A DNA stretch of 46,872 bases from Gammaproteobacteria bacterium. Its GTDB lineage: Bacteria; Pseudomonadota; Gammaproteobacteria; Tenderiales; Tenderiaceae. The translations under genes and the position numbers were made by a program. The DNA lies in contig JAKFXL010000047.1 in the NCBI GenBank assembly GCA_021731365.1, positions 1 through 46,872 of the forward strand, in the 5' to 3' direction. Shown here in pieces: positions 35,886 through 46,200 of this stretch (position 1 is the first letter of the stretch; every line of letters starts with the position of its first letter). The notes beneath the pieces were generated by a model. The model searched no databases. It was not told the DNA's origin and was given only the letters and a program-made list of their open reading frames with translations.

Positions 35886-37628
35886 TCATGGCACCGTTGA
35901 TGGCTGTCTGGCGTAGTAGGCGGCAATTGCCTTGATTTCGATCAGGCTCAAACCGTAGGCCATCGCCTCCATTTCGGCATCTTTGCGTATCCCCTGCTGA
36001 TACTGCTTCATGGCGACCACTATATAAGGTTCGCTCTGTCCCGCCAGCCGTGGCACACCGGGGGTAGTGCTAATGCCGCCGTCACCGTGGCAGCGGCTGC
36101 ATCTTTTTTCCACGATCATCTCTGCCTCTTCCGGCAGCCAGGTCTTTACCTGCTGTGGTGCCTGTGCGGCAAAATAGTGGGCAATCTGCTGCAGAGTGGA
36201 GGTATCGGTTTCGGCGGCCACCTTGGCCATGGCCTCATTTACCCGTTTGCCACTGCCGTAGGCCTGAACCGCGCTGATCAGATAGGCAGCGCTCTGCCCG
36301 GCCAGGCTGGGGGTGGTCTCGGGCGTCGGGCTGATGCCCCGCTCACCGTGGCAGAGGGTGCAGCCGCTGCTCAGTGCCTCACCCGTACGGGTATCGCCAG
36401 CGCTGGTCGGCGGGGTTGGGGTGAGTGGCAGCAGGGCGTAGTGGTAGGCGACCTTCTCGATGTCGGTATCACTCAGGTAGGCGACCATCTGCTGCATGGT
36501 GGTGTGCTGGCGTTCGCCGGTCTGGTAGGCGAGTGTTGCACTCACCAGATAGGGCACACTCAGTCCGGTGAGTGCGGGCACAACAGCGCTGCGGTCAGCA
36601 CCGTGGCAGCTGTCGCAGTTGCTGGCGATACGTTTGCCGTCGGCCAGCGGGTTGAATGCCTGGGGCTGGTTGAGGGTTTTGTGCAGCGGCGACTCCGGCT
36701 GCTGCCGGGCGTAGTAGGCGGCAAGATTGGCGATGGTGGTATCGCTGAGGTTTTTGACGGGCCCTTTCATCAGGGGGCTGTTGCGTTGACCGTCACGATA
36801 CTGTGTCAGCGCCTTACGCAGATAGTCGGCGCTCTGGCCCGCAAGGTTGGGCACGTTTGGGTTCAGGCTGTTGCCATCATAACCGTGGCAACCGGCGCAG
36901 TGGCGCGCGGCCGTTTTGCCCGCGGTGGCGTTGCCCTGGCTGGGGGCTGGTGCCTTGACGGGGATTTGATGGGCGTACCAGACACCCAGGTTGTAGATAT
37001 CCCGGTCACTCAGGGAGAGATGAAACTGCCCCATGATCGGGTCGTGGCGTTTGCCGTTGAGGTAACTCTTCAGGCTCGGTACAAAATACTCCAGCGGCAT
37101 GCCCGCCAATGTCGGGATTGCCTGCTGCTGACGGTAGAGCTGTGCGCGGTCGTGGCAGGAGTCACAGACGACGGCGAGTGTTCGGGCCGCAGCCCGTGCC
37201 TGTTTGTCCTTGAGCACAGCTTTGGACTGATCGTCGGCGACCGCGCCGCGCCAGGGGGTCTCAAGGGTGGCGTACCAGGCGGTGATGTCGGCAAGTTGAA
37301 GCGGATTGAGGGCGCTAGCCACCGCCTGCATGGCCAGATCCTGGCGCGCACCCACCTGATAGGCAAGCAGTGAGCGGACCAGATACGCCTGCTCCAGCCC
37401 GGCAATAAAGGGGGCACCGCTACGGGCATCCGCCCCCTCCAGGCCGTGGCAGGTGGCGCACCGTTCAGCCAGCACCTTGCCTGCGGCGGGGTCGCCAACA
37501 CGGGCCTTGCCGCTGACGGGCGGGTTAGCTGGATGGCTGGGTGGAGGGGTGGTATCACAACCGCTGATCAGCAGCAGCGCTACCATCCATGCCCAGACAC
37601 CGCGCCGAACCGGTATCACAGGTATCAC
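35886..37628 (-). CDS. Hexaheme lipoprotein of six tandem cytochrome c domains
   Basis: This is a periplasmic electron carrier. The start is GTG 37628, which overlaps the previous stop as GTGA and gives 580 residues. It opens with a lipoprotein signal (VRRGVWAWMVALLLISGC), so the protein is probably anchored to a membrane. Six c-type heme motifs follow, each in its own domain of about 65-105 residues: CATCH at 57, CDSCH at 155, CAGCH at 244, CDSCH at 338, CTLCH at 423 and CSRCH at 510. Each domain repeats the c4/c553 pattern: heme motif, a P-x-LAG or similar turn, a YL..aL..Y..G.R helix, a distal methionine (for example DLAM, DPIM, SPLM, DAEM) and a final I..laAYYA helix. Six tandem copies of this domain are unusual. 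Confidence 0.88.
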   Translation of the reverse strand: MIPVIPVRRGVWAWMVALLLISGCDTTPPPSHPANPPVSGKARVGDPAAGKVLAERCATCHGLEGADARSGAPFIAGLEQAYLVRSLLAYQVGARQDLAMQAVASALNPLQLADITAWYATLETPWRGAVADDQSKAVLKDKQARAAARTLAVVCDSCHDRAQLYRQQQAIPTLAGMPLEYFVPSLKSYLNGKRHDPIMGQFHLSLSDRDIYNLGVWYAHQIPVKAPAPSQGNATAGKTAARHCAGCHGYDGNSLNPNVPNLAGQSADYLRKALTQYRDGQRNSPLMKGPVKNLSDTTIANLAAYYARQQPESPLHKTLNQPQAFNPLADGKRIASNCDSCHGADRSAVVPALTGLSVPYLVSATLAYQTGERQHTTMQQMVAYLSDTDIEKVAYHYALLPLTPTPPTSAGDTRTGEALSSGCTLCHGERGISPTPETTPSLAGQSAAYLISAVQAYGSGKRVNEAMAKVAAETDTSTLQQIAHYFAAQAPQQVKTWLPEEAEMIVEKRCSRCHGDGGISTTPGVPRLAGQSEPYIVVAMKQYQQGIRKDAEMEAMAYGLSLIEIKAIAAYYARQPSTVP

Positions 37629-38401
37629 CGGGGGTTGCGTTGGGGCATGGCGCAGTAGAACTGCTGCTGCACCTCGTCTGGCAGTTTGTAAAACCACATC
37701 TGGTAGAGGGAGATCAGTACTTGAGCGGCAAAACTCAGCCCCATCAGTGCGCCACTGCCCACCACCACCCAGGCAAACGGTTGGTAAACCTTGGTGAGGT
37801 ACCAGGAGAGGATGTCAAAAATGATCGATACAAACGGGATCACAATCAGCGTGATCTTAAGCCACTCATGGCGCAGGTAGGCGTGAATAAAGACCATGCT
37901 GACCACAAAAAAGATAAAGGTCAGGCCAAACAGATGGATGTGGGAGACCCGCACCAGGGTGAAAATATCGGCCCCGGTATCCTCGGCCGCCATTTTTTTG
38001 ATCCCGTCGTAACTCTCCAGGGAGGGGAGGTGCGGGTTACGGCTGTTGTGACAGGTGATGCAGCGGTCATTAAAGATGTTTTTCAGATCCCCATCATAGG
38101 CCGCCTGTTTGGCCCCTTCGTGCAGCCAGGCGATGATCCGCACATTCTCCTCGGCAGGCAACATGCCCGACATTGGCCCTTTCAGCGCCGCCTCCAGTTT
38201 GGTGCCGGTTTTGCTGCCGCTGTAGGCGATGACGATGTCCTGTACCGACAGCCCCGGTTTGCCGTCCCGGTTGTGGTGCGACTCAAAGATGTAGATCATC
38301 GCAAACAGGTAACCAAAGCTGAGCACACCAATCGCGCCGGTATAGAGCAGCCGCTGTACAACCGGCAGATGGGAGAAGTGCAGGGTAAAACGTTGATTCA
38401 T
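37625..38401 (-). CDS. Membrane-bound monoheme cytochrome c-like protein
   Basis: The 258-residue protein has an N-terminal membrane helix (about 18-40) and a periplasmic stretch carrying one heme motif CITCH at 114-118 (DRCITCHNSRNPHLPSLESYDGI). Three more membrane helices follow (about 150-172, 178-200 and 207-232). The first of these is preceded by RVSHIHLFG, which has histidines that could bind a further heme or a quinone site. I do not recognise a named family. The stop overlaps the GTG start of the hexaheme lipoprotein gene, so the pair is translationally coupled and probably forms one electron-transfer unit between membrane quinones and the periplasm. No oxidoreductase gene lies beside it in this window. 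Confidence 0.75.
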   Translation of the reverse strand: MNQRFTLHFSHLPVVQRLLYTGAIGVLSFGYLFAMIYIFESHHNRDGKPGLSVQDIVIAYSGSKTGTKLEAALKGPMSGMLPAEENVRIIAWLHEGAKQAAYDGDLKNIFNDRCITCHNSRNPHLPSLESYDGIKKMAAEDTGADIFTLVRVSHIHLFGLTFIFFVVSMVFIHAYLRHEWLKITLIVIPFVSIIFDILSWYLTKVYQPFAWVVVGSGALMGLSFAAQVLISLYQMWFYKLPDEVQQQFYCAMPQRNPR

Positions 38402-38581
38402 GACGTTAACCTCGGGGGAGCGGTTGTCAGCGACTCACGGTAAAAGCAGAGTAACAGGTGCGGCCATTTTACCTGATAAGTCAAAAGGGTATTTGCCCCA
38501 TTTCACCGCCGCCAGCAGTGCTTGGAGTGGTGTGATTCCCCCAAACAGATGCAGATCAGTGGTGAGCAGGAGGGGGGAATT

Positions 38582-38629
38582 ATGGTAACTTTGCCACCCT
38601 TACCCACTATATTAATGTCTGGAGTCTGA
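38582..38629 (+). CDS. Possible 15-residue leader peptide before gatC
   Basis: ATG 38582 follows AGGAGGGGGGAATT, a very strong ribosome-binding site. The frame reads MVTLPPLPTILMSGV and stops at 38629, three bases before the gatC ATG. The GGAG that would serve gatC lies inside this frame, so its translation could affect gatC initiation. The PP motif is a known slow site for ribosomes. It may be a chance ORF. The remainder of 38402-38581 holds the divergent promoters; I see no gene there. Confidence 0.25.
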   Translation: MVTLPPLPTILMSGV

Positions 38630-38632
38630 AAA

Positions 38633-38920
38633 ATGAGCCTTGAGCGCAGTGATGTGGAGAGAATTGCCCATCTGGCACGGCTGGAGGTGGCTGAAAAAGA
38701 TATCTCCGAATATGCCCGCAACCTCTCCAATATTTTTGGCTTGGTAGCGCAGCTGGAGGCGGTAGATACCGACGGTGTTAAACCGATGGCCCACCCCTTT
38801 GACGCGGTACAGCGGCTGCGTGCCGATGAGGTGACAGAGTCCAATCAGCGTGACCATTTTCAACAGATCGCCCCCAAAGTGGCCGACGGACTCTACCTGG
38901 TCCCCAAAGTGCTTGATTGA
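38633..38920 (+). CDS. gatC: Asp/Glu-tRNA amidotransferase subunit C
   Basis: GatC is the small subunit that holds GatA and GatB together in the enzyme converting Glu-tRNA(Gln) and Asp-tRNA(Asn) to the amidated forms. The 95-residue protein shows the family pattern: [49 protein letters not shown], then LRADEVTES and a final [11 protein letters not shown]. Its presence indicates that the organism makes Gln-tRNA and/or Asn-tRNA by the indirect route. It is first of gatC-gatA-gatB. Confidence 0.95.
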   Translation: MSLERSDVERIAHLARLEVAEKDISEYARNLSNIFGLVAQLEAVDTDGVKPMAHPFDAVQRLRADEVTESNQRDHFQQIAPKVADGLYLVPKVLD

Positions 38921-38971
38921 GTAACTGGGTAGCCCCGTACCGATTTAACGAATACTTTTAAAGAGCCTCAA

Positions 38972-40426
38972 ATGCATACAAAAACAGTCGCGCAACTGGC
39001 GCAAGGCCTGCAACAGGGCGAATTTTCCAGTGTAGAGCTGACCACCGCCTATCTTGAGCGCATCGAAAAGCTCGATGGTCAGGTCAACGCCTACGTTACG
39101 GTAACGGCAGAGCAGGCGCTGGTGGCGGCCAGGGCGGCGGATGCCCGCATCAAGGCCGGTACCGCCGGACCACTCACCGGTATCCCCATCGCCCACAAGG
39201 ATATCTTCTGCACCGACGGTGTCCGCACCAGCTGTGGTTCGAAGATGCTCGACAACTTTGTCGCCCCCTACGATGCCACCGTGGTGAGCCGTTTTAAGGA
39301 GGCCGGTGTGGTGATGCTGGGCAAGACCAACATGGACGAATTTGCCATGGGTTCATCCAACGAGACCAGCTACTACGGTCCGGTGCGGAATCCCTGGGAT
39401 CTTAACGCCGTGCCCGGTGGCTCCTCCGGTGGCTCTGCCGCCGTGGTGGCCGCCCGTCTTGCGGCGGCCTCCACCGGTACCGATACCGGTGGCTCGATCC
39501 GCCAGCCCGCCGCGTTGTGCGGCATCACCGGCCTCAAACCCACCTACGGACTGGTATCACGCTACGGCATGATCGCCTTTGCCTCCAGCCTCGATCAGGC
39601 CGGGCCGATGGCGCAGAGCGCCGAAGATTGCGCCATCATGCTCGGGGCCATGGCCGGTTTTGATAAACGTGACTCCACCAGCCTGGAACGCAGCGTGCCC
39701 GACTACCGCGCCGGGCTGAATAACCCCCTGGCGGGGCTGAAGATCGGTCTGCCCAAGGAGTATTTTGGTGAAGGGTTGGATGCAGGTGTTGCCCGGGTGG
39801 TGGAGGCGGCGATTGCCGAGTACAAAAAGCTGGGGGCGGAGGTGATCGAAATCAGCCTGCCCAATACCCATCTGGCGGTGCCGGTCTACTACGTGGTGGC
39901 CCCGGCGGAGTGCTCCTCCAACCTCTCCCGTTTTGACGGGGTGCGGTTTGGTTACCGCTGTGAAGATCCCAAGGATCTGATGGACCTCTACAAACGTTCC
40001 CGTGGCGAAGGGTTTGGCCCGGAGGTCAAACGTCGCATCATGATCGGTACCTACGTACTCTCCGCCGGCTACTACGACGCCTACTACCTCAAGGCGCAGA
40101 AGGCGCGTCAGCTCATCAGCAATGATTTCAAAAGCGCCTTTGAACAGGTGGATGTGATCATGGGCCCCACCGCGCCAACGGTCGCCTTTAATCTCGGCGA
40201 AAAGAGCAGCGATCCGGTCACCATGTATCTTTCTGATATCTACACCATTGCCGCCAACCTGGCCGGACTGCCCGGCATGTCTATCCCGGCCGGTTTTGTG
40301 GGCAACCGCCCTGTTGGCTTGCAGCTGATCGGTAACTACTTTGATGAGGCGCGGCTGCTCAATGTGGCCCATCAGTATCAACAGGTGAGCGACTGGCACA
40401 GCCGTCTGCCTGATGGGTTTAAATAG
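38972..40426 (+). CDS. gatA: Asp/Glu-tRNA amidotransferase subunit A (amidase)
   Basis: GatA releases ammonia from glutamine for the amidation reaction. The 484-residue protein carries the amidase-signature triad: K76 in PIAHKDIF, S151 in [14 protein letters not shown] and S175 in [17 protein letters not shown]. These have the same spacing as K79, S154 and S178 of Staphylococcus aureus GatA. Other family blocks are [37 protein letters not shown] and DVIMGPTAP. It is 51 bp after gatC and 61 bp before gatB, in one operon. Confidence 0.97.
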   Translation: MHTKTVAQLAQGLQQGEFSSVELTTAYLERIEKLDGQVNAYVTVTAEQALVAARAADARIKAGTAGPLTGIPIAHKDIFCTDGVRTSCGSKMLDNFVAPYDATVVSRFKEAGVVMLGKTNMDEFAMGSSNETSYYGPVRNPWDLNAVPGGSSGGSAAVVAARLAAASTGTDTGGSIRQPAALCGITGLKPTYGLVSRYGMIAFASSLDQAGPMAQSAEDCAIMLGAMAGFDKRDSTSLERSVPDYRAGLNNPLAGLKIGLPKEYFGEGLDAGVARVVEAAIAEYKKLGAEVIEISLPNTHLAVPVYYVVAPAECSSNLSRFDGVRFGYRCEDPKDLMDLYKRSRGEGFGPEVKRRIMIGTYVLSAGYYDAYYLKAQKARQLISNDFKSAFEQVDVIMGPTAPTVAFNLGEKSSDPVTMYLSDIYTIAANLAGLPGMSIPAGFVGNRPVGLQLIGNYFDEARLLNVAHQYQQVSDWHSRLPDGFK

Positions 40427-40487
40427 GCGGTTGCACTCGCTGTGGCGTTTGGTGCCACGTTAAAAATAATTGGATGAGGTAACAGAT

Positions 40488-41918
40488 ATGCAGTGGGAAG
40501 TTGTTATTGGCCTGGAGATCCACGCCCAGCTCGCCACCCAGAGTAAAATTTTTTCCGGTGCCGCCATTGCGTATGGCGCGGAGCCTAATACCCAGGCCTG
40601 TGCCGTCGACCTGGGACTGCCCGGTGTATTGCCGGTGCTTAACGCCGAAGCGGTACGCATGGCGGTGAAGTTTGGACTGGCCACCGGCTGCGAGATCGGT
40701 CAACGCTCCATCTTTGCCCGTAAAAATTACTTCTATCCCGATCTGCCCAAAGGCTATCAGATCAGCCAGCACGACCTGCCCATCGTGGGCCGTGGAGCGC
40801 TTGAGATCGAGCTGGAGGATGGCTCCATCAAAATAGTAGGCATCACCCGCGCCCACCTTGAAGAGGATGCGGGCAAGTCGCTGCACGAGGATTTTGCTGG
40901 CCTTACCGGCATCGATCTCAACCGCGCTGGCACCCCGCTGCTGGAGATCGTCTCCGAGCCGGACATGCGCTCCGCCAAAGAGGCGGTGGCCTACATGAGG
41001 AAGATCCACGCCCTAGTGCAGTATCTGGAGATTTGTGACGGCAACATGCAGGAGGGCTCCTTCCGCTGCGACGCCAACGTCTCCGTTCGTCCCAAGGGGC
41101 AGCACGCCTTTGGTACCCGCGCCGAAATCAAAAACCTCAACTCCTTCCGTTACATAGAGCGGGCCATCAACTTTGAGGTGGAGCGCCAGATTGATGTGAT
41201 TGAGGGCGGCGGCACCATCGTCCAGGAGACCCGCCTCTATGATCCCGACAAACATGAGACCCGCTCCATGCGCTCAAAAGAGGAGGCGTTTGACTACCGC
41301 TACTTCCCCGACCCCGACCTGTTGCCGGTAGTGATCGAAGACTCCTTCATCGAAGCGGTGCGCGCCACACTGCCCGAGTTGCCTGCCGCCAAAAAACAGC
41401 GTTTCGAACAGGACTACGGCCTCAAGGGCGACGAGGCGGCGATCCTCACCGGCAGTCGTGAACTGGCCAGCTACTTCGAGACCGTGGTGCAGGCCTCTGG
41501 CGGTGAGGCCAAACTGGCGGCCAACTGGGTGACCAGTGAGCTGCTGGGTGCCCTTAACCGTGATGGTAAAGAGCTGGGTGACAGCCCGGTGTCAGCGGAA
41601 ATGCTGGCGTTGATGATCAAACGCATCGTCGACAACACCATCTCCGGCAAGATCGCCAAACAGGTGTTTGCCGCCATGTGGGCAGGTGAGGGCGACGCCG
41701 ATACCATCATCGCCGCCAAGGGGTTGAAGCAGGTGACGGATACGGGCTTTATCGAAAAGATCATCGATGAGGTGCTGGCCAACAGCCCGACGCAGGTTGC
41801 CGACTACAAGGCCGGCAAGGAGAAGATGCTGGGGTATCTGGTGGGGCAGATCATGAAGGCAAGCCAGGGCAAGGCCAACCCCGCCCAGGTCAATCAGCTG
41901 CTCAAACAGAAGTTATAA
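40488..41918 (+). CDS. gatB: Asp/Glu-tRNA amidotransferase subunit B
   Basis: GatB activates the misacylated tRNA by phosphorylation and receives ammonia from GatA. I use ATG 40488 ([15 protein letters not shown]), 476 residues, with GAGGT 7-8 bases upstream; a TTG at 40470 is the alternative. Family signatures are [54 protein letters not shown] and [13 protein letters not shown]. The helical and YqeY-like tail ends in QAYNQLL-like VNQLLKQKL. The gene is complete. Confidence 0.97.
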   Translation: MQWEVVIGLEIHAQLATQSKIFSGAAIAYGAEPNTQACAVDLGLPGVLPVLNAEAVRMAVKFGLATGCEIGQRSIFARKNYFYPDLPKGYQISQHDLPIVGRGALEIELEDGSIKIVGITRAHLEEDAGKSLHEDFAGLTGIDLNRAGTPLLEIVSEPDMRSAKEAVAYMRKIHALVQYLEICDGNMQEGSFRCDANVSVRPKGQHAFGTRAEIKNLNSFRYIERAINFEVERQIDVIEGGGTIVQETRLYDPDKHETRSMRSKEEAFDYRYFPDPDLLPVVIEDSFIEAVRATLPELPAAKKQRFEQDYGLKGDEAAILTGSRELASYFETVVQASGGEAKLAANWVTSELLGALNRDGKELGDSPVSAEMLALMIKRIVDNTISGKIAKQVFAAMWAGEGDADTIIAAKGLKQVTDTGFIEKIIDEVLANSPTQVADYKAGKEKMLGYLVGQIMKASQGKANPAQVNQLLKQKL

Positions 41919-41936
41919 CGGGCTGGATGGCGGGGG

Positions 41937-41965
41937 TGGCGTGGATTGCTTAGTCAACCACGCCA
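41937..41965. terminator. Hairpin between gatB and the RES toxin gene
   Basis: The arms TGGCGTGG (41937-41944) and CCACGCCA (41958-41965) pair perfectly, with a possible inner TTG/CAA stem in the 13-base loop. It lies in the 82-bp gap between two convergent genes and could end both transcripts. No T-run follows on either strand, so its strength as a terminator is uncertain. Confidence 0.35.
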
Positions 41966-42000
41966 GCTCCCGCTCCTCGTAACGTTGATCGTCCCCGCCC

Positions 42001-42732
42001 TTAAACCGCAAACTGCGTCTGTTTAAATGTCCACTGCTCGTTGTGGTTATTGGCATTGGCACGTTTGCAGTTGGCCTCAGCCTCTGACAGATAGAGAAAC
42101 CAGGTCTGTACCGTTTTAGGCTGCTTTGATGCAAACGCAGCGGGGGAGAGCAGGGCAATATTGATCCCGGGTTCAATATCTCTCACCGACTCATAACGGA
42201 TCATCTCAACACCGGCCTGCCGGGCCGTATCAGCAAACGCCTGTGTGGGCAGGTAATCCGTGGCATGGGTCCAGCGCTGCCGCTCATTTAAAAAGGGTGG
42301 CTGGGTGAGATCCACCGTCCGGGTAGAGCTGTAATCCACTGAAAAGAGTGACAAACACTCCTGGTTGCAGGGCAAGATGGTGGCGGGGGACTCGTTGAAA
42401 AATCGGATTCGGTAGTTGCAATACTCGGCCAGGGCAGTGCGGATCTGCTCAGAGGCGTAAAAGACACCTTCAGTGGAGCCGGCACGGCGAAAACGTGAGC
42501 CAATCGGATAGGGGGCATCGTAGCGGAAGGGGGTGTGTAACAGGTAGTGGAGCCCTGCTGCCTCCTGGGGCACCGGTGGTTTTGTCGCCTCCAGAATATC
42601 CTCCAGCAGCGCCTGATCATCCTGGGTGGCCACAAGTTTGCGTGTTGAGACGGTATGTTGCCCCTCGACCACCCGCCATGCCGCCCCCACGCGGCGGCGA
42701 ACCTCAGACTCGAGCGCGGTAGGCGTCCACAT
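42001..42732 (-). CDS. RES-domain toxin of an Xre-RES toxin-antitoxin pair
   Basis: Characterised RES toxins degrade cellular NAD+. The ATG at 42732 gives 243 residues; a TTG at 42738 is possible. The RES core is visible: RFRRAGSTEGVFYAS (Arg 82/83 and Tyr), RTALAEYCNYR (Glu 103) and MIRYESVRD (Ser 182), which supply the Arg-Glu-Ser set naming the family. The protein is longer than many RES toxins (about 150-230) because of an N-terminal extension of roughly 65 residues. The start lies 29 bases inside the antitoxin gene, as expected for a coupled pair. Confidence 0.88.
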   Translation of the reverse strand: MWTPTALESEVRRRVGAAWRVVEGQHTVSTRKLVATQDDQALLEDILEATKPPVPQEAAGLHYLLHTPFRYDAPYPIGSRFRRAGSTEGVFYASEQIRTALAEYCNYRIRFFNESPATILPCNQECLSLFSVDYSSTRTVDLTQPPFLNERQRWTHATDYLPTQAFADTARQAGVEMIRYESVRDIEPGINIALLSPAAFASKQPKTVQTWFLYLSEAEANCKRANANNHNEQWTFKQTQFAV

Positions 42733-43090
42733 AATCAACAGTTTTTGCCAGTCCTGAAACGGTGGTAATGATATTCAGCGGTATCTCTTTGAGTGCGGTG
42801 TTGTAGCCTTTAAGCCATGACCGCAGCGAGCGCTCATCCCCCGCCACAATGGCATCCAGACTGCGGAAGAGCCGGACCAGGAGTGCGGCCAGCTCCCACT
42901 CCTTGCTCTTCTCTTTGAGCAGATAATCCCCCGTCTTCATGCGTGAGACAGAGGAGCCGCTGACGCCAATCGTTTGTGCCAGCAGGGCCTGATTCAGCCC
43001 CATGATCTCGGCGGCATTGATGACCGCCTCTGTTAAAACCCGCTGGCGCTGATGAGTTACATCGATATTAATCGCGCTGTTTCTGTACAT
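42704..43090 (-). CDS. Xre/MbcA/ParS-family antitoxin
   Basis: This protein neutralises the RES toxin and normally represses its own operon. I use ATG 43090 (MYRNSAINIDVTHQ), 128 residues, with GGAG nine bases upstream; a TTG at 43105 is less likely. The N-terminal half has an Xre-type helix-turn-helix (LNQALLAQTIGVSGSSVSRMKTG). The C-terminal half has the toxin-binding DUF2384-type domain (LVRLFRSLDAIVAGDERSLRSWLKGYNTAL and IPLNIITTVSGLAKTVDYVDAY). The short final helix is expected to reach into the toxin active site. Confidence 0.88.
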   Translation of the reverse strand: MYRNSAINIDVTHQRQRVLTEAVINAAEIMGLNQALLAQTIGVSGSSVSRMKTGDYLLKEKSKEWELAALLVRLFRSLDAIVAGDERSLRSWLKGYNTALKEIPLNIITTVSGLAKTVDYVDAYRARV

Positions 43091-43120
43091 GGTTACACGC
43101 TCCAAAGAGTGTCTACAGCA

Positions 43121-43149
43121 ATAATAGATGTTTATATTTTCTGCCGCAA
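43121..43149 (-). promoter_or_regulatory. Candidate promoter of the Xre-RES operon
   Basis: On the minus strand a -35-like TTGCGG (43144-43149) is followed after exactly 17 bases by TATTAT (43121-43126), a near-consensus -10 box. Transcription would start about 25 bases before the antitoxin ATG. The -35 box matches only three of six bases, in keeping with an autoregulated or weak promoter. Confidence 0.5.
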
Positions 43150-43223
43150 CTAAAAAGGGTATCGGCGCAGTGAATAATGGGCTTTAGCCAGACCGTTATT
43201 GTGCGAGTGACAGGGGGTTCCCC

Positions 43224-46200
43224 CTAAAACCACGCCTCACCCAACACCTCAGCCTGCTGCAATATCAACTCCACAGCCGCCTTCTCCTGGTCCGGTGGGT
43301 ATCTGTATTTGCGCAGGATACGTTTGACCATCAGCCGCAGCTTGGCACGTACACTCTCCCGTTCTGACCAATCCACACTCAGGTTGCGGCGCAGGTTTTC
43401 GGTCAGTTCATGGGCAATCTTTTTCAGGGTCTCGTCGCTCAGTTCCCGCACCGCGGACTCGTTGTCCGCCAGGGCATCGTAAAACCGGATCTCGTCCTCC
43501 GTCAGCCCCAGTGCTTCGCCGCGCTCGGCAACGTCACGGAAGTTTTTGGCCATCGCGATCATCTCTTCGATGACCTGTGCTGTTTCTATAGAGCGGTTCT
43601 GGTAGCGCCGGATGACATCGACCAGCAGGTCGGAGAACTTCTTTCCCTGCACCACATTGCCGGCAAAGCGGCTCTTGATCTCCCCCTCCAGCAGCCGCTC
43701 CAGCAGCTCCACCGCCAGATTACGTTCGGGAAGGTTGCGCACTTCAGCCAGAAAGGCGTCGTCGAGGATGCCGATGTTGGGTTTATCCAGCCCCACCGCG
43801 TCGAAGATATCGACCACCTCTTCCGAGACCACGGCAGAGTTGATGATCTGGCGGATCGCCAGCTCGCGCCCCTCATCGCTGCGTCGCTGCTGGCTGATGT
43901 CACGCTTGGTCAGCATCACCTTCACCGCCTGAAAAAACGCCACCTCCTCACGCACCGCCTTGGCCTCATCCAGTGTGCAGCAGAGGCTGAAGGCCTTGCT
44001 CATGGCCAGGGCGGTGTCGGCAAAACGTTTCTTGCCGTCCCGCTCGTCCATTACATGGTTGGCGGCACCGGCCAGCCCCTTATGGCCGGTGGTGAGAAAT
44101 TCGCTGTAGTCGTGGCCATGCAGCATGCCCCGCAGAATGTCGATCTTCTCCGCCAGCACCGCATAGGCCTCAGCCGCGTCCACTGTCGGGCGGCCGCGCC
44201 CCTGGCTGTTGGTGTACTCCTTCAAGGCGCTGCGCAGCTCGTTGGCGATGCCGATGTAGTCCACCACCAACCCGCCCTGTTTATCCTTGAAGACACGGTT
44301 GACGCGGGCGATGGCCTGCATCAGGTTGTGGCCCTTCATCGGCTTGTCCACATAGAGCGTATGCACGCACGGGGCGTCAAAGCCGGTCAGCCACATGTCG
44401 CGCACAATCACCAGTTGCAGCGGGTCGGCCGGGTCTTTGAACCGTTTTTCCAAGCGCTTCCTGACCTGGCCGCTGTAGATGTGCGGCCGCAGCAGCGCCT
44501 TGTCACTGGCCGAGCCGGTCATCACAATCTTGATCGCCCCCTGCTCCGGGTCGGCGTTGTGCCACTCCGGCCGCAGCCGGGTGATCTCGTTGTAGAGGTG
44601 CACACAGATCTCCCGGCTCATGGCAACGATCATCGCCTTGCCGCTCTGCGCCTTGTTGCGCTCCTCAAAGTGGCTGACCAGATCGGCGGCCACACGGGTG
44701 ATGCGCGGCTCCGCCCCCACCACTTTTTCCAGCGCCGCCCAACGGCTCTTGAGTTTGGCCTGCTGGTCCTCCTCCTCATCTTCGGCCAGCTCATCGACCT
44801 CGGCATCGATCAGCGGCAGCTCATCGGGATTGAGCGACAGCTTGGCCAGCCGCGACTCAAAGTAGATGGCAACCGTCGCGCCATCCTCTTTGGCCTGCTG
44901 CATGTCGTAGATGTGGATGTAGTTGCCAAACACGGCGCGGGTATCGCGGTCTTCCGACGAAACCGGCGTGCCGGTAAAGGCCACATAGGTGGCGTTGGGC
45001 AGCGCATCGCGCAGATGCTGGGCGTAGCCGACTTGATACCTGAACTCAGTAGGTCGGGTTCCCCCATTCGGGGACAAGAGCGCAGCGTAACCCGACGCTT
45101 CATCGGCAGGCTGTCGGGTTACGCTATCGCTCTTGTACTCTTTAGGGTGAACCCGACCTACGGGGGATTTGACACTCTTCAGCTTTGCCTCAAAGCCATA
45201 CTGGGTCCGATGTGCTTCGTCGGCGATCACCACGATGTTGCTGCGCTCGGAGAGCACCGGGAATGTATCTTCATCCGCGCCCGGCATAAATTTTTGAATG
45301 GTGGCAAAGACGATGCCGCCCGACGGCCGGTTGCCGAGCTTGGCGCGCAGATCCTGCCGCGTCTCCACCTGCACCGGTTGTTCCCGCAACAGATCCTGCG
45401 CCAGGGAGAAGACACCGAACAGCTGGCCGTCCAGGTCGTTGCGGTCGGTGATCACCACGATGGTCGGGTTCTGCATCGCCGCCTCCTGCATCACCCGCGC
45501 GGCAAAACAGGTCATGGTGATGCTCTTGCCGCTGCCCTGGGTGTGCCAGACCACACCACCCTTGTGTGTGCCGCCGGGGCGCGAGGCCTCCACCACCTGA
45601 GCGATGGCAGCACGCACCGCGTGGAACTGGTGATACCCGGCAATCTTCTTCACCAGCGTACCGTCATCCTCAAACAGCACAAAAAAGCGCAGGTAGTCGA
45701 GCAGGGTGGCCGGGGCCAGCAGGCCACGCACCAGCGTTTCAAGTTCGTTGAACTGCCCCAGCGGGTCCAGCGTCACCCCGTCAATGGTGCGCCACTGCAT
45801 AAAACGCTCGGCATTGCTGGTCAGCCCGCCCAGGCGTGCCTCGCTGCCATCAGAGATCACCAGCAGCTCGTTGTACTGGAACAGGTCCGGAATCTGCGCC
45901 TTGTAGGTCTGAATCTGGTCAAACGCCTTCCAGATGTCGGCGTTTTTGTCGGCGGGGTTCTTCAGCTCCAGCAGCACCAGCGGCAGGCCATTCACAAACA
46001 GAATGATGTCCGGGCGGCGGGTATGGTGGCTGCCCTTGATGGAAAACTGGTTGATCGCCAGCCACTCGTTTTTGGCAGGTTCTGCCCAGTCAACCAGCCG
46101 CACAAAGTCCCCCCGGGTCTCGCCCGCCTGCTGGTACTCAACCGGCACACCCGTCACCAGCAGTTGGTGAAAGCGGCGGTTGGCGGAAAGCAGCACCGGA

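Noticed and set aside
36087-37373. A 428-codon open frame opposite the hexaheme gene
   Set aside because: It is a shadow of the GC-rich cytochrome gene; the heme motifs and domain repeats are all on the minus strand.
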